From NCBI GenBank assembly GCA_011390935.1, contig JAABRL010000003.1:43608-107607 (forward strand): a stretch of DNA of 64,000 nt, given 5' to 3'. This stretch comes from Gemmatimonas sp. Lineage in GTDB: Bacteria > Gemmatimonadota > Gemmatimonadetes > Gemmatimonadales > Gemmatimonadaceae. Positions 9,562 to 18,539 of this stretch are shown here, piece by piece. The notes beneath the pieces were generated by a model. It saw only the letters and a program-made list of their open reading frames with translations. It did not search any database and had not been told where the DNA came from. The translations under genes and the position numbers were made by a program. Numbering within the stretch: the first letter of the stretch is position 1; each line of letters opens with the position of its first letter.

Positions 9562-11079
9562 ATGTATATGACCGATCGAATCCGCACCCGGTTCCTTGTG
9601 GTAGGCAGCGGCGTGGCGGGGTTGCATACAGCGTGGCGCGCCGCGGCGCATGGATCGGTGATCCTGCTCACGAAGCGCTCGCTCTTCGACTCCGCTACTG
9701 CTTACGCACAGGGTGGCATTGCCGCTGCCCTCGGCGCGGGCGATTCGCCTGCGCTGCATCGGCGGGACACCTTGGCCGCCGGCGCCGCCCTGTGCGACGC
9801 GGCTGCCGTGCAGGTGCTCGTCGAAGAGGGCCCAGCCCGCGTGCTCGAGCTGCAGACCGCTGGCGCGCGCTTCGACCTCGCCCCCGATGGCACCCTCAAG
9901 CTGGGGCGGGAGGCCGCGCACTCCCGCCACCGCATCGTGCATGCCCAAGGCGACCAGACGGGCGCCGAGGTGGCGCGCGCGCTGCGCTTCAAGGTGGATG
10001 AGTCCCCCAATATCGAAGTCCGCGAGTGGGCCCGCGTCCTCGATCTGATCGTGCACGACGGCCAGTGCGCCGGCGTCCGGGCCAGCATCGCCGGTCAGGC
10101 GGTCGACATTCTCGCCGACGCCACCGTGCTCGCCACTGGGGGCTGTGGCCAGGTGTTTCGCTACACCACCAATCCCATGGTCGCCACCGGTGACGGCTAC
10201 GCCATTGCCCACCGCGCTGGCGTGTCGCTCGCCGACATGGAGTTCGTGCAGTTTCATCCCACCGCGCTCGAAACGTCCGAAAACCCGCTGGCGCTCATTT
10301 CGGAGGCTGTTCGGGGAGAAGGGGCGGTTTTGGTCAATCGCGATGGCGAGCGGTTCATGGAAAGCCGGCATCGGCTCGCCGAGCTGGCACCTCGCGACGT
10401 CGTGGCCCGCGAGATTTTTCGTGAGCAGCAGCGCACCGGTCAGGTGTTTCTCGACGCGCGGCATATGGGGCGCCGCTTCGTGACACGTTTCCCGGGCATT
10501 CACGCCATCTGCGCAGCGCGCGGCATCAACCCGGCGCGGCAGCTCATTCCGGTCACACCCGCTGCACACTACATGATGGGCGGTATCGTGACCGACCTGC
10601 GCGGCCGGTCGAGCTTGCCGCGGTTGTATGCAGTGGGCGAAGTGGCCCGTACCGGGGTACATGGAGCCAACCGCCTCGCGTCCAACTCGCTGCTCGAAGG
10701 GCTGGTCTTCGCCGAACGCGTGGCGCGCGATCTGGTCACGACGCCCAAGCGCATGCCGATGCCTCGGGCTCGCAAGTGGGTCGTGCCACCGCTCGATGAT
10801 CGCGGAGCGGCGCAGGTCGCCGCCGACGAAATCCGGGCGCTGATGTGGGAGCACGCCTCCATCGCGCGCACGGCGCGAGGGCTGCGGGCCTGCCGCAAAG
10901 CGCTGGCTGCCATTGAGTTACGCCTTTCGGAGGGCGCCACCGAAGAACGCAATCTGCTCACCACCGCGTCCCTCATCGCCGAAGCGTCGCTCATGCGCAA
11001 GGAGTCGCGCGGTGGGCACTATCGGAGTGACTTTCCCTCACGACGCCGAGCCTGGAATGGTCGGCAGATTACCTGGTGA
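9562..11079 (+). CDS. nadB: L-aspartate oxidase
   Basis: This 505-residue flavoprotein oxidises L-aspartate to iminoaspartate, the first step of de novo NAD synthesis. The N-terminal FAD motif is VVGSGVAGLHTAW. It is followed by SATAYAQGGIAAAL, typical of NadB, the active-site region FHPTAL, and RGEGAVLVNRDGERFM. The C-terminal helical domain of the succinate dehydrogenase flavoprotein fold is present, so the length is normal. The start is the ATG of ATG-TAT-ATG; the second ATG, two codons on, is an alternative. It heads the nadB-nadA-nadC unit, and nadA follows after 52 bp. Confidence 0.93.
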   Translation: MYMTDRIRTRFLVVGSGVAGLHTAWRAAAHGSVILLTKRSLFDSATAYAQGGIAAALGAGDSPALHRRDTLAAGAALCDAAAVQVLVEEGPARVLELQTAGARFDLAPDGTLKLGREAAHSRHRIVHAQGDQTGAEVARALRFKVDESPNIEVREWARVLDLIVHDGQCAGVRASIAGQAVDILADATVLATGGCGQVFRYTTNPMVATGDGYAIAHRAGVSLADMEFVQFHPTALETSENPLALISEAVRGEGAVLVNRDGERFMESRHRLAELAPRDVVAREIFREQQRTGQVFLDARHMGRRFVTRFPGIHAICAARGINPARQLIPVTPAAHYMMGGIVTDLRGRSSLPRLYAVGEVARTGVHGANRLASNSLLEGLVFAERVARDLVTTPKRMPMPRARKWVVPPLDDRGAAQVAADEIRALMWEHASIARTARGLRACRKALAAIELRLSEGATEERNLLTTASLIAEASLMRKESRGGHYRSDFPSRRRAWNGRQITW

Positions 11080-11131
11080 TCCGGCCAGCTCGGTCTGGCC
11101 GACGTCGGCTTCCCCGCATCCGCCTGCACTC

Positions 11132-12142
11132 ATGACCATTCTCGAAGCGCACCACGATCCTGCTCTCCATGCGGCCATTCGCGCCCTCGCGGCCGAACGC
11201 AAGGCGGTCATCCTCGCGCACAACTACGAGCGCCCGGAGGTCCAGGACGTGGCCGACTACGTGGGCGATTCACTCGGCCTCTCTCGCGAGGCCGCGGCTA
11301 CCGACGCCGATGTGATCGTGTTCTGTGGCGTGCACTTCATGGCCGAAACGGCCGCCATTCTGTCGCCGCACAAGACCGTGCTGCTCCCCGACATGGCCGC
11401 CGGCTGCTCGCTCGCCGCCACCATCGACGCCGATCAACTCCGCGCCTGGAAGGCCGAACACCCCGGTGCGGTCGTGGTGTCGTACGTGAACACCACCGCT
11501 GAAGTCAAAGCGGAAAGCGACTACTGCTGCACGAGCGGTAACGCCGTGGATGTCATCAACGCGATTCCCGTCGAGCAGGACATTCTCTTTCTCCCCGACA
11601 TGTTCCTCGGCGCCCATGTGCGGCGCATCACCGGCCGCGAGAACATCCACGTATGGATGGGTGAGTGCCATGTGCACGCGGGCATCGACCCGGAGCACAT
11701 CAATCGCACGCGCTCGCAGCACCCCGGCGCCGAGTTCCTCATTCACCCCGAATGTGGCTGCGCCACGTCGGTGGTGGAGGCCGTCTCCGCAGGTGCCATC
11801 GCCAAGGAAGGCGCGCAGATTCTCTCCACCGAGGGGATGATTCGTCGCCCGGCCCAGTCCGACAGCGATACGTTCATCATCGCCACCGAAATCGGGATTC
11901 TGCATCGTCTGCGTCGCGAGAATCCCACCAAGCACTTCATCGCCGCGAACGATCGCGCGCAGTGTGCGTACATGAAGGTGACGACGCTGCCCAAGGTGCT
12001 GGGCGCCTTGCAGCGCATGGAACACCGCATCACGGTCCCCGACGACATCGCAGCGCGTGCGCGCACCGCGATTGAACGCATGGTCGCCATCGGCGGCACA
12101 CCTGCCACCAGCCCCTTCGGCCCGGACGATCCCGGCGAATGA
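11132..12142 (+). CDS. nadA: Quinolinate synthase A
   Basis: This 336-residue enzyme condenses iminoaspartate with dihydroxyacetone phosphate to give quinolinate, using an oxygen-sensitive 4Fe-4S cluster. The three expected ligands are visible: C92 in AGCSLA, C179 in MGECHVH and C278 in AQCAYMK. The spacing of 87 and 99 residues is close to that of other NadA proteins. Other cysteines (C132-C133, C208, C210) are not assigned as ligands. The ATG at 11132 gives the normal N-terminus; in-frame starts further upstream overlap nadB. The stop overlaps nadC by 4 bp (ATGA), so expression is probably coupled. Confidence 0.93.
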   Translation: MTILEAHHDPALHAAIRALAAERKAVILAHNYERPEVQDVADYVGDSLGLSREAAATDADVIVFCGVHFMAETAAILSPHKTVLLPDMAAGCSLAATIDADQLRAWKAEHPGAVVVSYVNTTAEVKAESDYCCTSGNAVDVINAIPVEQDILFLPDMFLGAHVRRITGRENIHVWMGECHVHAGIDPEHINRTRSQHPGAEFLIHPECGCATSVVEAVSAGAIAKEGAQILSTEGMIRRPAQSDSDTFIIATEIGILHRLRRENPTKHFIAANDRAQCAYMKVTTLPKVLGALQRMEHRITVPDDIAARARTAIERMVAIGGTPATSPFGPDDPGE

Positions 12143-13071
12143 CCCATCGCACCCACGACGACGAGCCCGAACGCCTGCTCACGCCGCTTGGCAACGAAGC
12201 GGTGACCCACGTGGGTGCCACCGATTTTCCGCTCACGGAAGAAGCGGCTGAAGCGCTCGTGCGTGGCGCACTCGACGAAGACGCCGCATTTCACGATGTC
12301 TCTACGCTCGCCACGGTCATGTCGGATCGCCACGTGCGCGCCTCGCTCGTCGCACGCGCGGACGGCGTGATTGCGGGCATTCCATTGGCGTGCGAAGCGT
12401 TTCGGCTGCTCGATCCGAGCACCACGATTCGCGTGGAGTCGGTGGACGGTACGGCGGTGCGCGCCGGTGACGTGGTGCTGCGGTTGCGTGGACACGCGCG
12501 AGCGCTGCTGTCGGCCGAGCGCGTGGCTCTCAACTACCTGCAGCGCCTCTCCGGAGTGGCCACGCTCACGGCACGCTTTGTGGCGGCAGTGAACGGCACC
12601 AACGCGCGCATTCTGGACACGCGCAAGACCACGCCCGGTTGGCGACGCCTCGAGAAGTACGCCGTGCGGTGCGGCGGTGGCGAGAACCATCGACTCGACC
12701 TGCGCAGCGGAGTGCTCATCAAGGACAATCACCTCGCCGCAATTGGTGGCGATGTGGCGCTCGCGGTGGAACGGGCGCGCGGCATTGCCGCGTCCGGCAC
12801 CATGGTGCAGGTGGAGTGCGACACGCTGACCCAGGTCGATGCCGCACTCGCGGCCGGCGCCGACAGCGTGCTGCTCGACAACATGTCGCTCGACCAACTG
12901 CGTGATGCGGTGATGCGCTGTCGCGGACGCGCCGTCACCGAAGCCTCCGGCGGTGTGTCGCTCGCCACGGTGCGCGGAATCGCTGAATGCGGCGTGGATC
13001 GCATTTCGGTGGGCGCACTGACGCATAGTGCTCCCGCGCTCGATCTGGCACTCGATTTCGACGGCCTCTAG
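12139..13071 (+). CDS. nadC: Nicotinate-nucleotide pyrophosphorylase (carboxylating)
   Basis: This 310-residue protein is a quinolinate phosphoribosyltransferase. It converts quinolinate and PRPP to nicotinate mononucleotide with loss of CO2. Family motifs include RVALNYLQRLSG, LDTRKTTPGWR followed by EKYAVRCGGG, VLIKDNHLA, QVECDTL and LLDNM, ending with the SGGV and ISVGALTHSA barrel strands. The first 30 residues are longer than usual and polar. The ATG start overlaps the nadA stop. With NadB and NadA it completes the aspartate route to NAD. Confidence 0.93.
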   Translation: MTHRTHDDEPERLLTPLGNEAVTHVGATDFPLTEEAAEALVRGALDEDAAFHDVSTLATVMSDRHVRASLVARADGVIAGIPLACEAFRLLDPSTTIRVESVDGTAVRAGDVVLRLRGHARALLSAERVALNYLQRLSGVATLTARFVAAVNGTNARILDTRKTTPGWRRLEKYAVRCGGGENHRLDLRSGVLIKDNHLAAIGGDVALAVERARGIAASGTMVQVECDTLTQVDAALAAGADSVLLDNMSLDQLRDAVMRCRGRAVTEASGGVSLATVRGIAECGVDRISVGALTHSAPALDLALDFDGL

Positions 13072-13089
13072 CACTCCACGGACACTCCC

Positions 13090-14019
13090 ATGCCTGTACG
13101 CGTTCCCCTCATCACCGATCCCGCACCACGTGTGCTGCTGGACGGGCTCGTGGATTACGCTGGCCTGTTTCCCCCGGCTTCACTCAGCATGACCGATGCG
13201 GTGCGCAGCTTCGCGCGGTACCGCGGCGGCGAAGCCGGATGGATGCTCGGCCGCTTCGTGTGCGGCGTGCCGCACTTCGACGCATTCATCGCGGCCGCCG
13301 AGCCGCTGCTGCCGCGCGATGCGGGGGCCTTGCCGTGGCGCATCAGCGCGGTGGGTACGGGTGATCACGTGGCCGACGCGGCCGCGATCGCGCGCATGAA
13401 CGATTGTCATCGATGGAGCATCGACGAGTGCAGTGCACTGGTCGATGCCATTGAAACACGCGTGAACACACCCGACGACGTGCAGCGCGTGCACGAGGCG
13501 TTCCCGGTCGATGTCACGGTGTATGCCGAGCTGCCGGCCGACGCCGATCCGGTGCCGTTCATGCAGCTGCTCGCCAACTGCGGACGGCGCGCCAAAGTGC
13601 GCATGGGCGGCGTCACCGCCGAGGCGTTCCCCACGGCCGAACACGTGTATGCGTTCATCGATGCGGCGGTGGCCTCGCATGTCCCCTTCAAGGCCACCGC
13701 TGGTCTGCATCACGCGCTGCGCGGCTCGTATCCGCTTACCTACGACGCCGCGGCGCCGTCGGCCCCGATGTTCGGCTTCCTCAACATCGTGCTGGCCGCC
13801 GCGTTGCGCGCCGCCGAGGGATCGCGTGAACAGGTGCTGCAGCTGCTGCAGGAATCAGAGCCGTCGTCACTCGCGTTCTCCGATGAAGCGGTAGCGTGGC
13901 GCGGTCACGTGATGCACCGCACCCATCTCTCGCGAGTGCGCGAGGAGATCGCGGTGGCGTTCGGCTCCTGTTCGTTTACCGAGCCCGTCGGCGATATGCG
14001 GGCGCTGGGGGCGTGGTGA
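13090..14019 (+). CDS. Conserved protein of unknown function, coupled to fahA
   Basis: This 309-residue soluble protein has no signal or membrane segment. Marked segments are VDYAGLFPPA near the N-terminus, AELPADADP, RAKVRMGGV, and PFKATAGLHHALRG at about two thirds of the length. The order of predicted strands and helices could fit a TIM barrel, with the Lys of PFKATAG in an active-site-like position; this is inference. I do not recognise a characterised family. It starts 18 bp after nadC and its stop overlaps the GTG start of fumarylacetoacetase, which ties it to aromatic amino acid breakdown more than to NAD synthesis. Confidence 0.7.
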   Translation: MPVRVPLITDPAPRVLLDGLVDYAGLFPPASLSMTDAVRSFARYRGGEAGWMLGRFVCGVPHFDAFIAAAEPLLPRDAGALPWRISAVGTGDHVADAAAIARMNDCHRWSIDECSALVDAIETRVNTPDDVQRVHEAFPVDVTVYAELPADADPVPFMQLLANCGRRAKVRMGGVTAEAFPTAEHVYAFIDAAVASHVPFKATAGLHHALRGSYPLTYDAAAPSAPMFGFLNIVLAAALRAAEGSREQVLQLLQESEPSSLAFSDEAVAWRGHVMHRTHLSRVREEIAVAFGSCSFTEPVGDMRALGAW

Positions 14020-15356
14020 GCGCTTCGCACGCGGACAGTTCGCTCGAGGCGCTGGCGGCCACACTCGATCCATCTCGGCGAAGCTGGGTGTCGAGTGCGA
14101 ATGCGTCAGAGAGCGATTTTCCGATTCAGAATCTGCCGTTCTGCGTCTTCTCCCGCGCGAGCGATGTGCCCCGCGTTGGGGTCGCCATCGGGGATCAGAT
14201 CGTGGACGTGCACGCGGCGCTGTCGCGCGGGCTGCTGCACGGTGACGCCCTGGCCGCGGCCGAGGCGTGTTCACACCGCAGCATGAACGCGCTCATGGCG
14301 CTCGGACGTTTGCCCGCACGCGCGCTGCGCACGCAGCTCTCCGAGCTGCTGCGAGCGGGTGGCGCCGGTGACGATGCGCGGGAATCACTCGGCCCGGCGC
14401 TGCTGGTGGCGCAGCGCGACGTGACGCTGCATCTGCCCGCCGTGGTCGGTGACTACACCGACTTCTACGCCTCGGTGCATCACGCCACCAACGTGGGCCG
14501 CATGTTCCGCCCCGACAATCCGCTGCTCCCCAACTACAAGTGGGTACCCATCGGGTATCACGGGCGCGCGTCGAGTGTGGTGGTGAGCGGTACGCCGGTA
14601 CATCGCCCCATGGGACAGCGCAAAGGTCCCACCGATGACGTGCCCGCGGTGGGCCCGTCGCGCTCGCTCGATTACGAACTCGAAGTGGCCGCGTGGGTGG
14701 GGGCCGGCAACGCCCTCGGCAGCACGATCCCGCTGTCGGCGGCCGATGAGCATCTCTTTGGCCTGTCGCTGCTCAACGATTGGAGCGCGCGCGATCTGCA
14801 GGCGTGGGAGTACCAGCCGTTGGGGCCATTTCTGGCCAAGAATTTTACCAGCAGCGTGAGCCCCTTCGTGGTCACGCTCGATGCGCTCGAGCCGTTTCGT
14901 GCCCCGCTCGCGCCACGCGCCGACGGCGATCCCGCGCCACTGCCGTACCTCAGCGACGATCGCGATCGCGCGCGGGGCGGCTTCGACCTCACGCTCGACG
15001 TGTCCTTGCGCACGGCAACCATGCGTGCTTCCGGTGACGCCCCCGTGCGCGTGTCGCGCGCCTCGTTCCTCGACCTGTACTGGTCGCTCGGGCAGATGCT
15101 CACCCACCACGCCAGCAACGGCTGCAACCTGCGTCCCGGCGACGTATTGGGCAGTGGCACCGTTTCCGGACCGCTCGACGGTGCGCAGGGGTGCCTGCTC
15201 GAACTCACCCGCCGCGGGGCGCAACCGCTCACGTTGCCCAATGGGGAACAGCGAGGCTTCCTCGAAGACGGCGACGAAGTGGTCCTTACCGGCTACGCCG
15301 AACGGCCGGGCGCGGTGCGCATCGGGTTCGGGCACTGCATCGGCGTGGTGGGGTAA
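14016..15356 (+). CDS. fahA: Fumarylacetoacetase
   Basis: This 446-residue protein should hydrolyse fumarylacetoacetate to fumarate and acetoacetate, the last step of tyrosine and homogentisate breakdown. The N-terminal small domain has SWVSSANASESDFPIQNLP. The active-site region reads YTDFYASVHHATNVG (Asp metal ligand and catalytic His), then PIGYHGRASS, a DYELEVAAW metal-binding pair of glutamates, and LLNDWSARDLQ with the next Asp. The GTG at 14016, overlapping the previous stop, was chosen because it gives a normal N-terminus. No other tyrosine-degradation gene (hmgA, hppD) is visible nearby. Confidence 0.93.
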   Translation: MSASHADSSLEALAATLDPSRRSWVSSANASESDFPIQNLPFCVFSRASDVPRVGVAIGDQIVDVHAALSRGLLHGDALAAAEACSHRSMNALMALGRLPARALRTQLSELLRAGGAGDDARESLGPALLVAQRDVTLHLPAVVGDYTDFYASVHHATNVGRMFRPDNPLLPNYKWVPIGYHGRASSVVVSGTPVHRPMGQRKGPTDDVPAVGPSRSLDYELEVAAWVGAGNALGSTIPLSAADEHLFGLSLLNDWSARDLQAWEYQPLGPFLAKNFTSSVSPFVVTLDALEPFRAPLAPRADGDPAPLPYLSDDRDRARGGFDLTLDVSLRTATMRASGDAPVRVSRASFLDLYWSLGQMLTHHASNGCNLRPGDVLGSGTVSGPLDGAQGCLLELTRRGAQPLTLPNGEQRGFLEDGDEVVLTGYAERPGAVRIGFGHCIGVVG

Positions 15357-15457
15357 GCAGGCAGTATCGGCGCACTCTGGACGCACCAGCCGGCCGGAGA
15401 TAGTCTATAGGAGGTCAGCGTGTCGCTGGCCGCGCGTTGCCCCCTCCCTCCCGGGCC

Positions 15458-15769
15458 ATGTCCACGCCCCCTCCCTCTCGTACGCGGCTCATCCTCACCG
15501 GTGCCAAGTGGACCGTCGTGGGCGCCCTTGTGGCGGCGTTCATGGGGTTGCTGGCGTTCGTGCCAGGCGAACTCATGATGACCGCCGACAGCGCCGAGGG
15601 CGCGCACGTCGCCTGGCCGCTCGCCATGGGTGTGGCGGCGGTGTGCGGGCGCGCGGGCGCCGTGGCTGGTCTCATCGCCTACTTCCTCAAGCGCTCCCTG
15701 CTCGGCGAGACGGTCGATCCGCTCGAGGCCGCGGGCGTTACGGCGGCGAAGCCGGCTCCGCGCCCCTGA
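15458..15769 (+). CDS. Small two-helix membrane protein
   Basis: The predicted product is 103 residues with two hydrophobic helices (about 15-40 and 52-78) and a short polar C-terminus rich in Ala and Pro. No family is recognised. The ATG at 15458 is used; a TTG 21 bases upstream is possible. A GGAGGT at about 15410 is too far away to serve this start. Its last 32 bases overlap the end of the convergent gene on the other strand, so one of the two C-termini may be shorter in reality. Confidence 0.5.
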   Translation: MSTPPPSRTRLILTGAKWTVVGALVAAFMGLLAFVPGELMMTADSAEGAHVAWPLAMGVAAVCGRAGAVAGLIAYFLKRSLLGETVDPLEAAGVTAAKPAPRP

Positions 15770-16544
15770 TCTCCGGCGGCCAGTCGATGTGCGTGGCACC
15801 GGCGGCGGGTTTGAACGGCGTCGCCACCAGTGCGCGAGCAAATCTGTGCGCGCCGGCCGCTCCCCCCGGCGGGTACGACGCCACATGCGATGCCGCGCCC
15901 CAACCGATGAGCCCCGCAAGCGCGAGCAGCGCAGGCATCTGAAACAGCAGATACAGGGCGTACGTCACCTGCACCTGTCGCACGCCGCCCCCCGAGACCA
16001 GCAGCACGCCGCCAGCGGCGGGGCGCAGCTCGCATGGCGCGTTCGGCGCGGCACGGTGCAGGCGGCCGAGTGCAAACACCGAATCTCCCGCCACGATCGC
16101 TCCCTGCGATGTCCAATCGGCGTTGTCGAACGGCTCGTGCGTGTTCTCGCGCGTGGCGGTGATCATGATGGCGCGCTCCACGTCCACCCAACACGCGCCC
16201 GCGTCGTCCACCACGCGCATGCGCCCCGTGGTCCTCGCTGACGTTCGCCGCCGTCGGCCGCCCGTTTCCACGGATCGACTGCGCTCCGAATACACGCGCG
16301 TCGATGACGGATCTGCTCCCTCGGCGCGACCTCGCACACGCACCAGCCCGCGCTCAGCGCTCGTGGTGGCGACCTCCGACGCGCCCGTTGTCGCGTACAA
16401 CACCACCGCACTGCGCCACGTGTGGCGAGCGAGCCACCAGCCGCTCGCGAGCAGGGCGCCGATCACCAGTACGAACACCACGGGCGGCAGCAGCAGGAAT
16501 GGCAGCGCCAACGCGTCGAGCACCGGATGACGAGTTCCGTCCAC
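15738..16544 (-). CDS. Membrane protein with GIDE-like domain (tentative)
   Basis: This 268-residue protein starts with a membrane helix (LLLPPVVFVLVIGALLASG), has a soluble middle domain and a second helix near residue 205. The middle has a short RVRGRAE strand, then a pattern of charged strands and a WVDVERA segment. That arrangement resembles GIDE-type domains of prokaryotic membrane proteins, but the match is weak. The GTG at 16544 is preceded by GGAGG with an 8-base spacer, which decides the start. An open frame continues upstream antisense to the M28 gene and is not used. The 3' end overlaps the small membrane gene by 32 bp. Confidence 0.55.
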   Translation of the reverse strand: MDGTRHPVLDALALPFLLLPPVVFVLVIGALLASGWWLARHTWRSAVVLYATTGASEVATTSAERGLVRVRGRAEGADPSSTRVYSERSRSVETGGRRRRTSARTTGRMRVVDDAGACWVDVERAIMITATRENTHEPFDNADWTSQGAIVAGDSVFALGRLHRAAPNAPCELRPAAGGVLLVSGGGVRQVQVTYALYLLFQMPALLALAGLIGWGAASHVASYPPGGAAGAHRFARALVATPFKPAAGATHIDWPPEIRGAEPASPP

Positions 16545-16748
16545 GATCGCGACCTCCAGCGGGATGCGGGTCTTGCGAGCCGACCGGATCAGTGAGCCAC
16601 ACGCTCCGCCGGAATCGACAGCGCCGCACGACGGATCGCCACCTCCAGTCGCGACGCGCTGCCCGAACACGGAGTGCCACGATTGCGTACCTTTCCAGTA
16701 ATGTCCCGGACGCCCGGGCCAGATTTCACCTTGCGCTCCCGAGTGGTC

Positions 16749-18527
16749 ATGAAAGCCCTGCTCGCACTCCCCATGCTCGCCGTGCCCGCGCTGCTTGACG
16801 CGCAGGCGCCCACCCTGAATCGCTACGGCAACCCTGCCACGGTCACGCCCGCCCCAACCACGGGCGATATCACCGTGCGTGATCTGCAGATTCGCCTGTA
16901 TCAGTTTGCCGACGACTCCATGCAGGGGCGTCAGGTGGGACGCTACGGCAACCAGAAAGGCACCGACTACATCGCCGCCGAAGTGAAGCGGCTCGGTCTG
17001 CTGCCTGCGGGTGATGACGGCGGCTACTTCCAGGTGCTCCCGTACCGCCTGCGCCACTTCACGGCGCACTCGCGGCTCACGGTGAACGGCAACCCGCTTG
17101 CGTGGAACACGGATTTCGTGGCGGTGCCGGGCGCACGCGCGCCGCGGCCGATCCTCGACGCCGAGGTGATCTTCGGCGGCACGCAGGGCGACACCACCAC
17201 CCAGATCACGGCCGCGCAGGCCGCAGGCAAGGTGGTCGTACTGCTGCCCGCCGCCGGCAGCCGAGGCGCCGGCACGGTGCCCACGCAGCAGGCATTCGGT
17301 CGCGGTGCTGGCGGCGCCACCGATGCGCGCTTCGCCGACGCAGTGGCGATCGCGACGGTCGATCTCGACGCGCTCACGCCCGCGCAGCGCGCGGCGATCA
17401 ATCAGCCTACCGTCGCCACACAGGGCGGCGCGCCGCGTCGTGGTCCCGCGGCGAGCGCGCCCGTCGACTCGCTCACGCTGCTCAAGCAGCAGCTGGCCGC
17501 CATGCAGCCGCAGGCCGTACTGCGCCTCACGCGTGACGCCGCGTCGCGACTCTTCGCGAAGCCGAACATCGACGGCATCGCGCCCGGCACATCGGGCGGT
17601 GTGGTGAACGCGATGCTCGATTTCGTGGAAGTGCCCACCAACTACGGGCGCAACGTCGTGGCCATCATCCCCGGCAGTGACCCGGTGCTCAAGCATCAGT
17701 ACGTGGGCGTGGGTGCGCACAACGACCACGTGGGCTTCGCGCCGCTGGTGGACAAGGACTCGCTCAAGGCGTTCAACGATCAGCGCATTCGCTGGATGAT
17801 CGCGAACGACATGAAGCAGCCCACCATCGAAGTGATCCAGTCGTTTCGCGTGAACATGGACAGCATTCGCCGCGTACACCCCACGCCGCGTCTCGACAGC
17901 ATCAACAACGGGGCCGATGACGACGGCTCGGGGTCCATGGCCGTGCTCGAGATCGCCGAAGCAATCATGGCCATGCCGGTGAAGCCCAAGCGCTCCACGC
18001 TGTTCGTGTGGCACACCGGTGAAGAGGGCGGGCTCGTGGGCTCCGCGCACTACATGCGCAATCCCACCGTGCCGATCGACTCGATCGTGGCGGCCATCAA
18101 CGTGGACATGATCGGTCGCGGTCGCGCCGAAGATCTGCCGGGCGGCGGCGATGACTACGTGGGCGTGGTCGGTTCCTTCTTCGACTCGAAGGACCTGGGC
18201 GAAACGCTGCAGGCGGTGAACAAGAAGCGCAGCAAGCCGCTCGATCTCGACTACAAGTTCGACGAGCCGATTTCGTGGGCCGGCTACAACAACATCTACG
18301 CACGAAGCGATCACATCAACTACGCGCGGCAGGGCATTCCGATTGCGTTCTTCTTCACCGGCCTGCATGGCGACTATCACCAGCGCAGCGATGAAGCCGA
18401 GTTCATCGACTACCCGCACTACACCAAGATCACGCAGTTCGTCAAAGACCTCACGGTCGAGATCGGCAACGGTCCGCGTCCGCGCTTGAACGGCACCAAG
18501 CCGCTCAAGCCCAAGGTCATCGGCTGA
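16749..18527 (+). CDS. Secreted M28-family zinc aminopeptidase
   Basis: This 592-residue peptidase begins with a signal peptide (MKALLALPMLAVPALLDAQ). A protease-associated-like insert lies between about 120 and 290. The di-zinc M28 ligands appear in order: AHNDHVG (His), NNGADDDGSG (bridging Asp), HTGEEGGLVGS (catalytic Glu and Glu ligand), NVDMIGR (Asp) and FFTGLHGDYHQ (His). It probably trims peptides in the periplasm or outside the cell. The ATG at 16749 starts the signal peptide; an upstream in-frame start would add 25 residues. The type II pantothenate kinase gene follows after 12 bp, so they may be co-transcribed. Confidence 0.88.
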   Translation: MKALLALPMLAVPALLDAQAPTLNRYGNPATVTPAPTTGDITVRDLQIRLYQFADDSMQGRQVGRYGNQKGTDYIAAEVKRLGLLPAGDDGGYFQVLPYRLRHFTAHSRLTVNGNPLAWNTDFVAVPGARAPRPILDAEVIFGGTQGDTTTQITAAQAAGKVVVLLPAAGSRGAGTVPTQQAFGRGAGGATDARFADAVAIATVDLDALTPAQRAAINQPTVATQGGAPRRGPAASAPVDSLTLLKQQLAAMQPQAVLRLTRDAASRLFAKPNIDGIAPGTSGGVVNAMLDFVEVPTNYGRNVVAIIPGSDPVLKHQYVGVGAHNDHVGFAPLVDKDSLKAFNDQRIRWMIANDMKQPTIEVIQSFRVNMDSIRRVHPTPRLDSINNGADDDGSGSMAVLEIAEAIMAMPVKPKRSTLFVWHTGEEGGLVGSAHYMRNPTVPIDSIVAAINVDMIGRGRAEDLPGGGDDYVGVVGSFFDSKDLGETLQAVNKKRSKPLDLDYKFDEPISWAGYNNIYARSDHINYARQGIPIAFFFTGLHGDYHQRSDEAEFIDYPHYTKITQFVKDLTVEIGNGPRPRLNGTKPLKPKVIG

Positions 18528-18539
18528 GCGGACTGCGGC

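Noticed and set aside
9499-10854. Upstream extension of the secreted TPR gene antisense to nadB
   Set aside because: The frame is open, but it lacks signal peptide, repeats and codon character, while nadB on the other strand is unmistakable. The ATG at 9498 begins a proper signal peptide.
15420-15578. Short frame with GGAGGT and GTG start
   Set aside because: The ribosome binding site is well spaced, but the 52-codon product is Pro/Arg/Trp-rich with no protein character and overlaps the small membrane gene.
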